Positions 12,808-23,065 of a stretch of 64,000 nucleotides of DNA are shown piece after piece. This stretch comes from Polyodon spathula (taxonomy: Eukaryota > Chordata > Actinopteri > Acipenseriformes > Polyodontidae): contig NC_054537.1 of the NCBI RefSeq assembly GCF_017654505.1, positions 73,070,118 to 73,134,117 on the forward strand, read 5' to 3'. Position 1 is the stretch's first letter; each line of letters starts with the position of its first letter. Under the pieces are notes generated by a model. That model had not been told where the DNA came from. It did not search any database and saw only the letters and a program-made list of their open reading frames with translations. A program made the position numbers and the translations under genes.

Positions 12808-13568
12808 TCAAGACCACAATCCAATTTGGTATGGCTGCAGACCAATTTTCAGTATCACATGCCATTGTGACCCATCCTGCAGACAGTAAGTGGCTGGACC
12901 CAGCTTTTTCATGATCTGTGACGGTTCTGACCATTGAGGCTGTAACTTGCTGTGATGCCGGGGAAGCCAGACAAGCACCCAGTTCAGCACCTGCAATGTA
13001 GGTGGTTTGGCCCTTCTGGACTGGTCAAACCTCAGCTTCATACGCTGCTTCTGAACCTCTACCTGCAAAAGTGTTGCTGACAGTGCAGGATTACTTTTTG
13101 CAAAACAAAGGCGATCGAGAGGGAGTTGTAATTCTCTTCCCAGCACCAGCAACCCTGGAGACACCCCTGTAGTTGTGTGCTTAGAAGCACAGAAGTGTAG
13201 GACTGTTTGCAGGAGAGCTGCTTTGGACTGCCAGCCCTCAGGTAAGCACAAATGCCATTCTTTAGTGTCTGGTTGAGGCGCTCCACACCTGGGGTGGTAT
13301 ATGGTCTCCCTGATGTGTTTGATAACTTTTTCTGCCAGGTAAGAGTACAGTTGGTTGAGATACATTGGGGTACGTTGTCTGTGGTAATAATGTCTGGTAG
13401 GTCCCAAAGAGCAGTCAATGAATCCAGCCTTTGAATCACTGCTTGAGTGGTGACGGCCACTGCACAGGTGACAGAAGGGCAGGAGTCAGTGGAGAGGAGT
13501 TGCTGCTCAGGAGGCATGCAGTGCAATCCTTGACCGTCAGCTCGATGTCTTGGTTGATGTTTGGCCAC
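12808..13568 (-). pseudogene. integrase core and C-terminal remnant
   Basis: Two overlapping frames carry the integrase core. DLPDIITTDN holds the second catalytic Asp, GVERLNQTLK the catalytic Glu region, then LHFCASKHTTTGVSPGLLVL and LGRELQLPLD. The chromodomain-side tail follows (VLVWLPRHHSKL, KKLGPATYCL). A frameshift near 13,400-13,250 splits the core. The function would be insertion of element cDNA; this copy cannot make an intact enzyme. Confidence 0.8.
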
Positions 13569-13939
13569 AAGACAATGTCCCTGCAGCGCTGTTTAAGTTT
13601 AACCACCCCAATGTGTCCTTCATGTGCCATTCTCAAGAACTGTGCTCTCAGAGCTGCTGGAATCAGGATGTGGTGACCCCTGGTGCACCCTACAAACTCT
13701 AGCTCTGGAAAACAGAGGAGGCACTTCTCAGTCTTGAGCGTGATCTGATGGGCAGAGAGGTGATGGAAAACCTGAAGTAGGCGGGCATCATGTTGAGATT
13801 GGGTGGCTCCATGAACTACAATATTGTCCAAGTAGATGGATACCCCAGATATGCCAGCTAGAAGAAAGGAAGTTGTGTTCTGGAAGCAGCTGCGGGCGGA
13901 GCTGAGGCTGAAGACCTTGTTTATATAAAAAAAAAACAT
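13436..13939 (-). pseudogene. RT C-terminus fused to integrase zinc-binding domain
   Basis: One open frame runs from the end of reverse transcriptase (ISGVSIYLDNIVVHG, then LKTEKCLLCFPELEFVG) straight into the integrase HHCC region (LRMAHEGHIGVVKLKQRCRD, then DCTACLL). In intact elements about 300 residues of RT thumb and RNase H lie between these two. The catalytic YxDD reads YLDN (about 13,822-13,836), so the second Asp is lost. The frame is open across the join, which shows an in-frame deletion or a deletion followed by chance maintenance. Confidence 0.8.
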
Positions 13940-14722
13940 ATGTGTGACAAAGGCCGTGAGGTCTAGGCTGGCGAGTGAAGGTAGCCCTGCTTTAAATCCA
14001 GTTTACTGAAAACAGTGGAGCCATGGAATTATGTGATGAGTTCTTTTGTAGTGGGCAGGGGTTATTTATGTGGAATTATGGTTTTGTTGGCTGCACAGAG
14101 GTCCACACACAAGCGCAGTTCTCCAGATGTTTTGCGTGCGATGACCAGGTTCGAAGGGGAAGCGTTGATGGATTTGAGGATGTCGGAGTCGAGGAGGTGC
14201 TGTAGTTCTGTTGTGACTTGATCTCGCAGGAATCAGACAGCCGAAAGTGTAGGCTGTGAAATAAATCATCAAACTGACACCAGCTGAGGTGATGTAGAAA
14301 ATTGAAGGGGCAGGGGGGTGGTTTTTGTACTGCACAGACAGGCAGACAGTGCCCAGCACTATGATTGGGACGTGGATATAACCAGAGTGAGTCAACAAAG
14401 TCTACTGTAAGAGAACGTGTGAAAAAAAACTATCATAAGATACCTTATTTATGAGCGAGACCTTGGCACCAGTATCAACCAGCCGCGAAATCAAACTGTC
14501 ATTCACATAGCAACCACAGGTTTTAAAGGGAGTGGCTGGCTAGGACAATGAGTTGATTGCTACTGGTGACGAAGTTGCAGTGTCACATGCGGTAGTGGGT
14601 GAGTTGGGTGCTGAGCAGCACCACTGGGCAAAGTGGTTCCATCTTTGGCAGTTCCTACAGCACTGGCCAGTTGCAGGACACTCAGGAGAATGAGTAGCAT
14701 GCCTGAGTGATCCACAATTACT

Positions 14723-15136
14723 TCACCACCTGGGACGTAATGGAGAATTTTTTTGCACTTGTGTTATGTCTAAAGATGGCGGTGTTGAGGCACCTACTAG
14801 TTTACTAGCTGCTGCTAATGAAGCTTCCACGTGCTTCCCGATATCCACTACTTTCCCCAATGATAAGTCATGAGATTCTAATAACAGGTGCTCCCTCAGT
14901 TGTGCAAAAGACTTTTTTTCAATTAACTGATCCCTTATTAATTCGTCCTGCAGCGCTCCGAATTTGCACTGCTGTACTAGCTCTCTCAATGCTGATATGA
15001 ACTGTATGATTGACTCACCAGGCTGCGGAACTTGCTGACGAAACTGAAAGCAGTTGAGAAGAACACTCTGCCAGGGGCTGAAATGTGCAGACAGGGCATC
15101 AACAGCTGCTTTAAATGTGTCGTCCACTGGTTCCAA
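14723..15136 (-). pseudogene. gag-like fragment of the Ty3/gypsy relic
   Basis: A 137-codon frame contains the retrotransposon gag region: AFxxHFxPWQ-like start, then FQFRQQVPQPGESIIQF, then LRELVQQCKFG, then LIRDQLIE. These follow the gag pattern of a helical capsid domain with the FxxRxQxxGES motif. Immediately downstream (about 14,715-14,620), after an in-frame TGA, comes a Cys/His cluster with ECPATGQ and CRNCQRWNHFAQWC, matching the nucleocapsid zinc knuckle of fish gypsy elements. Gag would package element RNA in cytoplasmic particles; this copy is broken by the stop. Confidence 0.8.
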
Positions 15137-15160
15137 GCAGTGTAAAGGAATGGCTGTTCA

Positions 15161-15690
15161 GAGCAGCCTTTGCCGTGGCCTATATTTATGGTCAAAACAA
15201 TTAAAAAAATATGCAGTATTTTTTTTAAAAAACAATTCACATGCTGTAATGATATGACATAGTCACAAAACACGAAGTTTCTTTCTAGGTCCCATCCAGG
15301 GGTTAGCAGCTGTCATATCACATCAAGTATGCATGTTCTTGTTACACTGTAATCTGGTATATATTGTCCTCTGCTGGCATGCAAGTAGCATTACATTTTT
15401 TGGGGTCATTTAAAACAGGCCTATCTTTTATGGTGTTTCCAGTAATTCTGAGTAGTTCTTTTTGCAATTACTCAAATCTTTTTAAAGTGGTAGGTGCTAA
15501 GTTTGTCTTAAGGTTGTTTTAGTACTCAGTCAAGTTCAGGAATAGCTCTTCAGTTTTAGTTGCCTACCATAAACATATTGTATGTAATGTAGGCTATAAG
15601 TGTTTTTATATTAGTAGGCACCAGCACCATCTCGAGCATGTCAATGTATTCTCAGCAAAACAAAAGAAACTTGAACCAAAGTGTCACTAA
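15161..15690. other. no gene seen
   Basis: AT-rich spacer between the gypsy relic and a Tc1 fragment. Nothing recognisable. Confidence 0.4.
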
Positions 15691-16090
15691 TGACCTGCAT
15701 ATTAATGATAAATGCGTTCAAATAGGGAGAGCCTGAGAAGAACGATTTGCCAATTCAGTGTTTTGGATGGGATGGTTATTATGCAGATTTTGCAGGACAC
15801 AGTCTTGGACTCTGTAGGAAGACATTTGCTGGTGTTTGTTCTAATGCAAAATAATGCCCATGGTCATAGTGCCAGGATTGTTATGGATTATCTTGAGCAG
15901 GCGATTATAGAGGTTATGGACTGGCTAGCAAGAAGTCCAAACTTTAATTCCATAAAAAAAAGAAACCTTTTGACCTTCTAGGATGTCATGTTTGTTAGTG
16001 TTGTATCCCTCCACGTGACACCAGAGATCTAAGTGTTGCACTGACTGAAGAATGGGACAGAATACCCCAATACATTATTGACACCTGATT
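15690..16090 (+). pseudogene. Tc1-like transposase C-terminal relic
   Basis: In the plus strand, residues FVLMQNNAHGHSARIV, then MDYLEQAIIEVMDWLARSPN, then after a frameshift LTEEWDRIPQYIID, correspond to the end of the Tc1/mariner DDE domain (FxQDNxxxH, DWPxxSPDLNPIE and the EEWxxIP helix). The catalytic QDN reads QNN, and DLNPIEH reads NFNSIKK, so both catalytic acids are gone. The N-terminal HTH and terminal repeats are not seen upstream. This copy is distinct from the fragment at 16,850, which is an N-terminal part on the same strand further downstream. Confidence 0.78.
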
Positions 16091-16849
16091 ATATGTGTAT
16101 GTAACCCCCTCCCTGCCAACCCATTATTCTCCACACCAACACATACACACGTGCCTCAGCAGGCTTTTGCCCTGCCACACTGCCACATTGTTGCATCCTC
16201 TACTCAGATCAGTGATACAGAGCACACACAAAAAACTGCATTTCTAGTTATATACAGTAGTGTTTGTTTGTGTAGTTAGGTATTTGGAAAGCAATACTGC
16301 AGACAGCAGCTGCTTACTTGACTTCTGTACCATTATAGACCCAAGAGCCGCCATGGGAAACACACAGTGTCTATTGGTGCCGCCGGCAGGAAGTAGAGCG
16401 GGGTTTATAATAGAGGAGCTGCTATGGGTGCACTTAATATAAGATCATTCAAGAAAATGTTTAAAACAAGCATATAGTAAATGTCAGCCATTAAATAATA
16501 TGACAAAGACCAAAATACACAATTTCCAGTAGTTTTTAACAAACACTTTTTTTATAAAGAAAACAAAAGCCCTTGAGTAATTTCATATATTTCTTCATGA
16601 CATTAAAGTCTATAAAATGTTATAGAACTAATTAAAAATATATATTCATTGATTGAAAACCATTACACAATAACTAAACTGCATTATAATGTCAGTAGTC
16701 AGAAAAAAGAAGTAATTATTTCCAATATCTGTTGAAGAAGAATGTTTTGGCAACACAGTAGATGATGGTTGACAAATGAGTTGGATTCACGTTTGAGAAA
16801 ACCTTAGTAGCAAACTACAACAAAAGAAATAGCTACAGAACAGTGTCAA

Positions 16850-17235
16850 AGAAATATGGAATACAAAATCCGCAATAAGTGGACAAGAAGTGCCACAGAA
16901 CAAATCCAACCAACACTTGAAAGAAGTGGACATCCAAGGAAAATTATGGGTACAGCAGGCAGGAAAATCGCCGGAGCAGCTAAAAATAATCCAAGATTAA
17001 AAGCAAAGGACTTAAAGAAAGAAGCATCAGGCACAATAGTGAATGAAAGAATTGTAACCTTATTATCTAAATAAACCAAGAAATATGAACAGAAATCTAA
17101 GGCATTTTTCAAATAAATTTTGTGGTCTGATGAGTCTTAAATAGAACCTTTCCCCAAAGTGGACCATAGTATGTTTGGAGAGAAAAGTGGAAAGACTTCA
17201 ATGAAGAAAGCTTTGTACTTAGAGATTGGCAAGTC
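16850..17235 (+). pseudogene. Tc1-like transposase N-terminal relic
   Basis: Plus-strand translation gives RNKWTRSATEQIQPTLERSG with HPRKI, then KIAGAAKNNPRLKAKDLKKE, matching the Tc1 paired-like HTH (IIRKWKxxG...RSGRPRK and the NPRxTxxEL helix). After frameshifts and stops it continues as ILWSDES near 17,120, the first catalytic Asp block, and FGEKSGKTS (equivalent to the VWRKPGE block). The copy abuts the gypsy relic that begins about 17,240, which suggests one insertion cut by another. Confidence 0.7.
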
Positions 17236-17239
17236 TATC

Positions 17240-17950
17240 AACCGTGAGCAGCAATGAAGCTGTGAGGAACCTGGAGTGCCAGCTAGAAGAGGGTGAGAGG
17301 CTGACCTTGGTGGTCTAGAAGTTGACCTGTGCGAATCTGCTGTACTAGACAATGACCAACATATGATATTAAAGGACATGCTGAGAACAAACGCTGAAGT
17401 GTTTGTTCTCCAAGAACGCATTTAATATGGAATGCACTTCAACTGTTAAGCATGAAATACCCCAAGTAAACCCAAGGCCAGTGTGTTAACCATACTGCCA
17501 GCTCAATACCAAGAGGTTGCGAAGCATTTGTAAGACATGGTGGATGCGGGAGCGATTAGACTGAGCTACAGCCCCAATGCATCTCCAATAGTGGTAGCAT
17601 GGAAGAAGGATGGCTCCATTTGAGTGCGTATTGATTAACAGCAGGTAAATTCCAGGACAGTAAGAGATGCCTTACCGTTGCCACATATTGAGCAAGCCTA
17701 GATGCTCTGGGTAATGCCAAGTTATTCTCTATCCTTGATCTTACTTCTGGTTATTGGCAGGTGGAGGTGGCTGAGCAAGCCAAGCCAAGCCAGTAATCCC
17801 CCCCAGCCCCCATGGGCTTATTCAAATGGAATTGAATGCCATTTGGTTTACAGAACACAGCCAGTTACCTCCTGTCTTGGGACCTGATCACGCTCTTGAC
17901 TTACTTTGATGACATGATTGTGTTCTCCAGCACCTTTGAAGAGCACTTGG
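17240..17950 (+). pseudogene. Ty3/gypsy reverse transcriptase relic (second family)
   Basis: Plus-strand translation across several stops gives QYQEVAKHL, VDAGAIRLSYSPNASPIVVA, WKKDGS, ALPLPHIEQ, LFSILDLTSGYWQVEVAEQA, and LLTYFDDMIVFSSTFEEHLG. These are RT blocks 1 to 5 of Ty3/gypsy, in order, including FDD at the active site. Stops replace Arg and Leu codons and the block with MPFGL is shifted. The element lies opposite to the gypsy relic at 12,640-15,160 and is a separate family copy. It ends abruptly where the Harbinger-type relic starts. Confidence 0.8.
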
Positions 17951-17955
17951 GACCG

Positions 17956-18500
17956 GTTGTACTAAAGGGATCTGGTCCTTGATCCAGGCTCCGATCTTGC
18001 TCCTGTGATGTGTTGAGTTGTACTAAAAGGATCAGCGCTGATCCTGAGTTTTTAGTTTCAGCTCAAAATTTGATCCTGTTCCGATCTTCGCAGCAGGTTT
18101 AAAATCAGATAAGATCTTGAGCTAATGTTTTTCAAATGGAGCTTATTAGTTTTATTCACAGACAACATCTAAGAAGAAAGCATGTATTTAGAGACCACCA
18201 AAACCTGCTAGAGGTTTATAGCCTGGAAGAGGTGTGGGCAAGATACAGGTTGGCCCCTACAACAATCCTGAAAGTTACAGACTTGCTCGATCCCATCGTG
18301 GAGCCCATCACACACTGCAGCCACGCACTCCCCACCCATCTGAAAGTCTGTTTGACTCTCCGATTAATGGCAACCAGCAGCTTTAAGCAAGTTGCGGGAG
18401 ATATAATAGAGCCATCCACGCAGTTGTTACCTATCATACTGAGCACTTTAACAAGTACCTACATTTTCCGCAGGTTGCTTTGAACAGACCCTGACAGGAA
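17956..18500 (+). pseudogene. PIF/Harbinger transposase relic
   Basis: A 115-codon frame (18,136-18,483) reads like the N-terminal part of Harbinger (HARBI1-like) nucleases: FRDHQNLLEVYSLEEVWARY with RLAPTTILKVTDLLDP, then THLKVCLTLRLMATSSFKQV with AGDI. Relatives have FRxRxxPLEVxxxxxxxxRYRL and LxLQxCIALRFLATGSFQxVVGD. A frameshift near 18,465 then gives the FPQ-type block. The DDE catalytic residues, which lie later in the protein, are absent. A direct repeat (GTTGTACTAAAGGGATC) at 17,956 and 18,017 lies in the presumed 5' noncoding end. Confidence 0.75.
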
Positions 18501-18619
18501 TTATGTTGCAGATCTGGTATGTCTAAAACAATGAATAATAATAATATCTTATTTTATATGATGTCTACACATGTACTTAATGTTGAAATATTTACTTGTT
18601 AATTTTATGCATGCCAGGC

Positions 18620-19640
18620 ATTGGCATGCGTTGCAGCATCTCATCCACCGCCGGACCAGTGGTATGCCCTGGTGCAATGGGGGCATCTAACAACAGTGTT
18701 TTATCTCCATCTGGCACCTGTCCCTGGGAAAGCCAAAGATGTCGTCTTGCAGCTATCAGAGCAGCAAGATTTCTGCCCACAGCCTGCCCGTTCAGCTTTG
18801 AGATATGGAGCAGCTCCTCCAGCTACTGTGGTGAGGGTTTATGACTCAGAAAGAGCCTTCAACAAACAGGTCTGGTAGACTACCAGTGTATTGTTGTAGT
18901 TACCCAGCCTTGCGGCGAAAACACTGGCCGAATATCCCTCTTCAAAATGACCTCGTCTTTGGCGAGAAGCACTAATTTAGGTGCCTGCACCAGAAAGGCA
19001 ATTGCAGCATCTACAGGAGGAAATTGGCCCAAACCCAGCTTCTCCGCGTCATACATGCTGTACAACATCCCCTTCGACTGGGAAACAGCCAGAGCTGTAG
19101 CCGGGTGACCCCAGGACGATTTGACTTCATAGAGAAAATCTGGGTGCACTGGGGGGAGATGGGAGAGGCAGCAGGCTCATCCTCAAAGATGGACTGCTTC
19201 CGTACGTCATCTGCAGGCCAGGGCACTTCCAATTTTTCAGTGGCCCTCCTAACCAGCAGCAAAATCTCTGCTGACAGGCAGAAACTAGCTGCCCATAATG
19301 GACTGTCTGAATCCACCTCCTCAGAGGCAGCAATGGATAGCATATCCTCTTGCTGCCAGTCCGTGCTTAAAGCTTTGTGTTGTTCCAAGGGAACGGGGTG
19401 GTAGGCTGAGCACTGTGCCATGATGGGAAACAGCTGCCCAGAGTTTCTCCATTTATTTGGAGTCTGCTGATCTCTTAGACCAGTGATTCTTTCTCTTCCT
19501 CTTCCTTGGAGAAGTCGAGGGAGGAGGGGAAAGAGATGCAGAGCATGATAAATAAGACTGCAAAGACGGCTTCTTACATGGGTTCTTCCCCTAGGCAATC
19601 TTTTTGCTTTCCCTTGGCACACAACCATCTGGAGAGGATG
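18620..19640 (-). pseudogene. DIRS-type retrotransposon ORF1 relic
   Basis: Minus-strand frames contain LEVPWPADDVRKQSIFEDEP, then FLYEVKSSWGHPATALAVS, YDAEKLGLGQFPPVDAAIAF, and finally GRNLAALIAARRHLWLSQGQ followed by GHTTGPAVDEMLQR. The same ordered blocks occur in the plus-strand DIRS element at 40,573-41,528 (LQVPWPETKDERRSIYDEQP; GRNLAALVAAHRQLWLSQAR; GHTFGLAVDELLQ). So this is the gag-like ORF1 of the same or a sister family. Frameshifts occur near 19,150 and 18,860. RT and recombinase parts are missing. Confidence 0.78.
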
Positions 19641-19655
19641 CAGCCAAGTCTTTAA

Positions 19656-20990
19656 CTGACGATGTTTGCATTTCAGTGGACAGTAATATGTATTTTATCA
19701 GTTTACATTTTCATTGTAAAACTGGCTTCTTTTCTAATTGTGAACAAATGCGTTTTGTTCAGAAATAATTTAAACCAGTTTTTCATGATCAAATCACTGA
19801 AATTGTGGAAAATTTATAAAAAGAAGTTACATGTTTTTTCATCATTGAATGACAGACTGAAGTGATTTTCTCTCATGGGAACTAGCCGGGTGGGTGTACA
19901 TTGATTTAGCCAATACAGTAAGGACAGTTCGAATTTATGTTCATAATTGCAACATGATATTATTTTTAGAGGTTTGAGATTTAGACTCTGGACTGCAGAA
20001 ATAAAACTTGTAAACACTTACAATGTATTGTACTTGTTAACCATTTATAAAGCAATTGTTGACAGACTTAACATAGTTGTCCTGTTTAAATTAAATTAAA
20101 TAGCTAATCCTGTTCACTAAGTCACATCTACGTTTAACGTCCTTTGGTTGGATTTGACAATTATTAATACTTTCTACAGTTCAGTTTATTTTAGTTTAGT
20201 TGATTCACTTTGTACCCACAGGGCCAGCACAGTTACATCTCAACAGTGCACAAAGAGAGACTTAAGTAGACCAATACACAATAATAAACAATACAACAAT
20301 TATACATCCAAGCAGTATCAATAAAAACACATGTATACACACACGTATACATACAATACACAAACATAGTAAAATCAACTCATATTTCTGTCAGTCAGAA
20401 GACTTCCTTTACTGTTACAGATGAAAGGAATGACTACTGCTGCAAGTCAGATACTGGTAAGTACATTCTGCGCCGCCTAATCGGATAGTGGTAATCAGGA
20501 TTTCTGCTTAAATGGGATACAACTCTGGGAGAGGCTTCTTTCCAGTGCTATTTAAGTCGTTTAATTGGGACATCACTTTGTTTAATTGTGATACAGTATT
20601 TTCAAACGATGAACAGAGATCACTTTTCAGAGCAAGACACTGGTTCGCGTAGCACAGTGCACTGAGTATGTAATTACACTGTGACTTGTGTACATGGTGT
20701 AAGCCACGTTGATCTGGACTCTCCTGTGGTTTCTCAGGCTGCAGTGGCAAAGGCAGTTGGCATACCAACATCGTAGGTGCCTTGCCTTGTGATAAGATGT
20801 GATTCTTATTATTTTTCATTTCATGTAGAAATAAAAAAAATTAGTGATTTAATTTTGTTTAAAAATAACAAAAAAATGGACTTGTATTTTAAATGAAGTA
20901 TTTAACATTTAATCATAATGTGGTGTAATTTAATTCTTTTTCTTTTCATTTATAAATACAAAAGTGGGACTAAGGTTGTCTCAATGCCTC
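19656..20990 (+). repeat. tandem duplication, copy A
   Basis: This 1.3-kb stretch, starting ATGTTTGCATTTCAGT, is repeated in the same orientation from 21,073. Shared landmarks include CATGGGAACTAGCC, GCCAATACAGTAAGGACAG, TTGTACCCACAGGGCCAGC and TAATCGGATAGTGGTAATC. Words such as AATTGGGACA near 20,568 and 20,999 recall the ends of Tigger-like DNA transposons, so the unit may itself contain a decayed element. No coding region is supported. Copy A lacks the two insertions found in copy B. Confidence 0.8.
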
Positions 20991-21310
20991 TCATTTAATT
21001 GGGACAGCCGCTTATACGGGATATTTGTACTTCTCCCAAGGCATCCAGGTAAAGCGGCTCTGACTAATACAAATGTTTGCATTTCAGTTAATGTGGACTC
21101 TAATACTGTATGTATTGTATCATGCTGCATTTTCATTGTAGAATTGGCTTCTTTTCTAATCACAAACAAATTTATTTTGTGTAGTAATATTTTCAACTAG
21201 TTTTTCATGATCAAATCAATGATAATGTGGCAAATTTGTAAAAAGAAGCTACGTGTTTTTTTCATCATTGAATGACAGACTGAAGTTATTTTTTCTCATG
21301 GGAACTAGCC

Positions 21311-21668
21311 GCCATTATGGAACAAACATATATTTTTAATATATGGTAGAAAAGTATGATCCTTATATTTTTGATATATAGAAACTGGCCCATTTTTATA
21401 TATTTAAAATATATGGGATATATTTAAAATACATTTGTCTGTAATCCATATATTTATTTTATATGGATTACAGACTCATGAAATATACAGAAATATATAT
21501 ACCATATATTTTCAACATATAAAATAAATATATGGATTGCAGACAAATATATTTTAAATATATCCCATATATTTTAAATATATAAAAAGGGGCCAATTTC
21601 TATATATCAAAAATATAAGGATCATACTTTTCTACCATATATTAAAAAGATATGTTTTTCCATAAGGG
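21311..21668. mobile_element. AT-rich palindromic (fold-back) element
   Basis: About 355 bp that is a long imperfect inverted repeat around a centre near 21,490. The left arm has GGTAGAAAAGTATGATCC and the right arm its complement GGATCATACTTTTCTACC. The tips are GCCATTATGGAACAAACAT and its near-complement ATGTTTTTCCATAAGGGC. It is absent from copy A, where ACTAGCC joins directly to GGGTGGG, so it is a clean insertion. It has no coding capacity, so it is a MITE or fold-back element moved by an unknown transposase. Transcripts would form a long hairpin. Confidence 0.8.
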
Positions 21669-22364
21669 CGGGTGGGTGTACATTGATTTAGCCAATACAG
21701 TAAGGACAGTTTGAATTTATGTTCATAATTGCAACATGATATTATTCTTAGAGGTTCAAGATTTGGACTCTGGACTGCAGAAATAAAACTTGTAACACTT
21801 ACAATGTATTGTACTTGTTAACCATTTAAAAAGCAATTGCTGACAGACTTAACATAGTTGTCCTGTTTAAATTAAATTAAATAGCTAATCCAGTTTACTA
21901 AGTCACATCTACGTTTAACGACCTTTGGTTGGATTTGATAATTATTAATACTTTCTACAGTTTAGTATATTTTAGTTTAGTTGATTTACTTTGTACCCAC
22001 AGGGCCAGCACAGTTACATCTCAACAGTGCAACGCTAACACAAAGAGAGACTTAAGTAGACCAATACACAATAATAAACAATACAACAATTATACATCCA
22101 AGCAGTATCAATAAAAACACATGTATACACACACGTATACAAACAATACACAAAAAAAGTAAAATCAATTCAGTATGTTTCTGTCAGTCAGAAGACTTCC
22201 TTTACTGTTGCAGACGAAGGGAATGACTACTGCTGCAAGTCAGATACTGGTAAGTACATTCGGCATCGCCTAATCGGATAGTGGTAATCGGGATTTCTGC
22301 TTAAATGGGATACAACTCTGGGAGAGGCTTCTTCCCAGTGCTATTAAAGTCGTTTATTGGGACG

Positions 22365-23065
22365 TGTGACAAAGTGCCCACCCCTGTGTATATTATCTGT
22401 TATATGTTGCGTGTGGTGTGTTAAATGTTGGTGTATAGTCATTGGTACACGGGATATAAACGGGTCTGTGTAACACGAGTGTTTAAAATGTATATTTGTA
22501 TTTAGGCACAAGTATTGCACAGCACTTCACGTGCAAGTAAAATGTAATAATATGCGATCACGGGGAATTGCACTTTATTAATTCACGTGCAGTTGTACCG
22601 AGACTCCAATTGAATGATTGATTAGCAATCGAGTCTTGGTACAGCTGCATAAAAGCAGTATGTTTTCACCCACTGGGGGTTGGGGGTTGGGGTTGGGGGT
22701 TGGGGGTTGGGGGTTGGGTGTTGGGTGAGTAGGGAGAGTAGGGAGAGTAGGGAACGGGAAAGAGAAAGAGAAAGAGAAAGAGAGAAGGAGAAAGAGTTAT
22801 AATATCAATTGCTATTGCGTGCTGGTAAGACCAGAACGATACTTGTTTATTTAAAACTCACCGTGTTTGTTTGTCGATCTGCTCACCGTTTGTTTATCTA
22901 TTTATTTTGGCGAATGTGCCGTGTCCTGCCTTTTGTCTGTTTAAAACCCTTTTATTTACAATAAACCGGCGCAAGCAAGCGTCTCATCATTTCACTTCAT
23001 CCGTCTTGTCTGTGTGTATTCCTTTCCTGGCTCTGACGCCGCCCCTTTCGTCCGTCTTTGTGACA
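22365..23065 (+). mobile_element. solo LTR, 701 bp, with target duplication
   Basis: Begins TGTGACAAAG and ends CTTTGTGACA, a perfect 10-bp terminal inverted repeat with TG...CA ends. It is flanked by a 4-bp direct repeat GACG (22,361-22,364 and 23,066-23,069). The empty site in copy A (GGGACATCAC near 20,567) matches the joined flanks. Inside are a TATA-like CATAAAAGC near 22,649, an AATAAA near 22,961, and a long G/GA tract (22,672-22,796). It is a solo LTR left by recombination between two LTRs. The superfamily cannot be set without internal sequence. Confidence 0.88.
22672..22796 (+). repeat. GGGGGTT and GGGAGAGTA/GAGAAA polypurine tract
   Basis: About 125 bp with almost no C. First come repeated GGGGGTT units, then GAGTAGGGA units, then AAAGAG units. 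It lies inside the solo LTR between the TATA-like box and AATAAA. Such a strand can form G-quadruplex or triplex structure; that is inference from composition. Confidence 0.85.

Larger units (their letters stand above)
12640..15160 (-). mobile_element. Ty3/gypsy retrotransposon relic
   Basis: Minus-strand order is gag (15,136-14,723), zinc knuckle (about 14,715-14,620), a degenerate protease/RT interval, the end of reverse transcriptase joined to integrase (13,939-13,436), then integrase core and C-terminal domain (about 13,568-12,808). RT before integrase is the Ty3/gypsy order. Most of RT and all of RNase H are missing, and frames shift several times, so it is inactive. No flanking LTR pair was found. 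The element is about 2.5 kb where intact relatives are about 5 kb. Confidence 0.85.

Noticed and set aside
22672..22728. Telomere-like GGGGGTT array
   Set aside because: Vertebrate telomeres are TTAGGG; this is an internal LTR tract.
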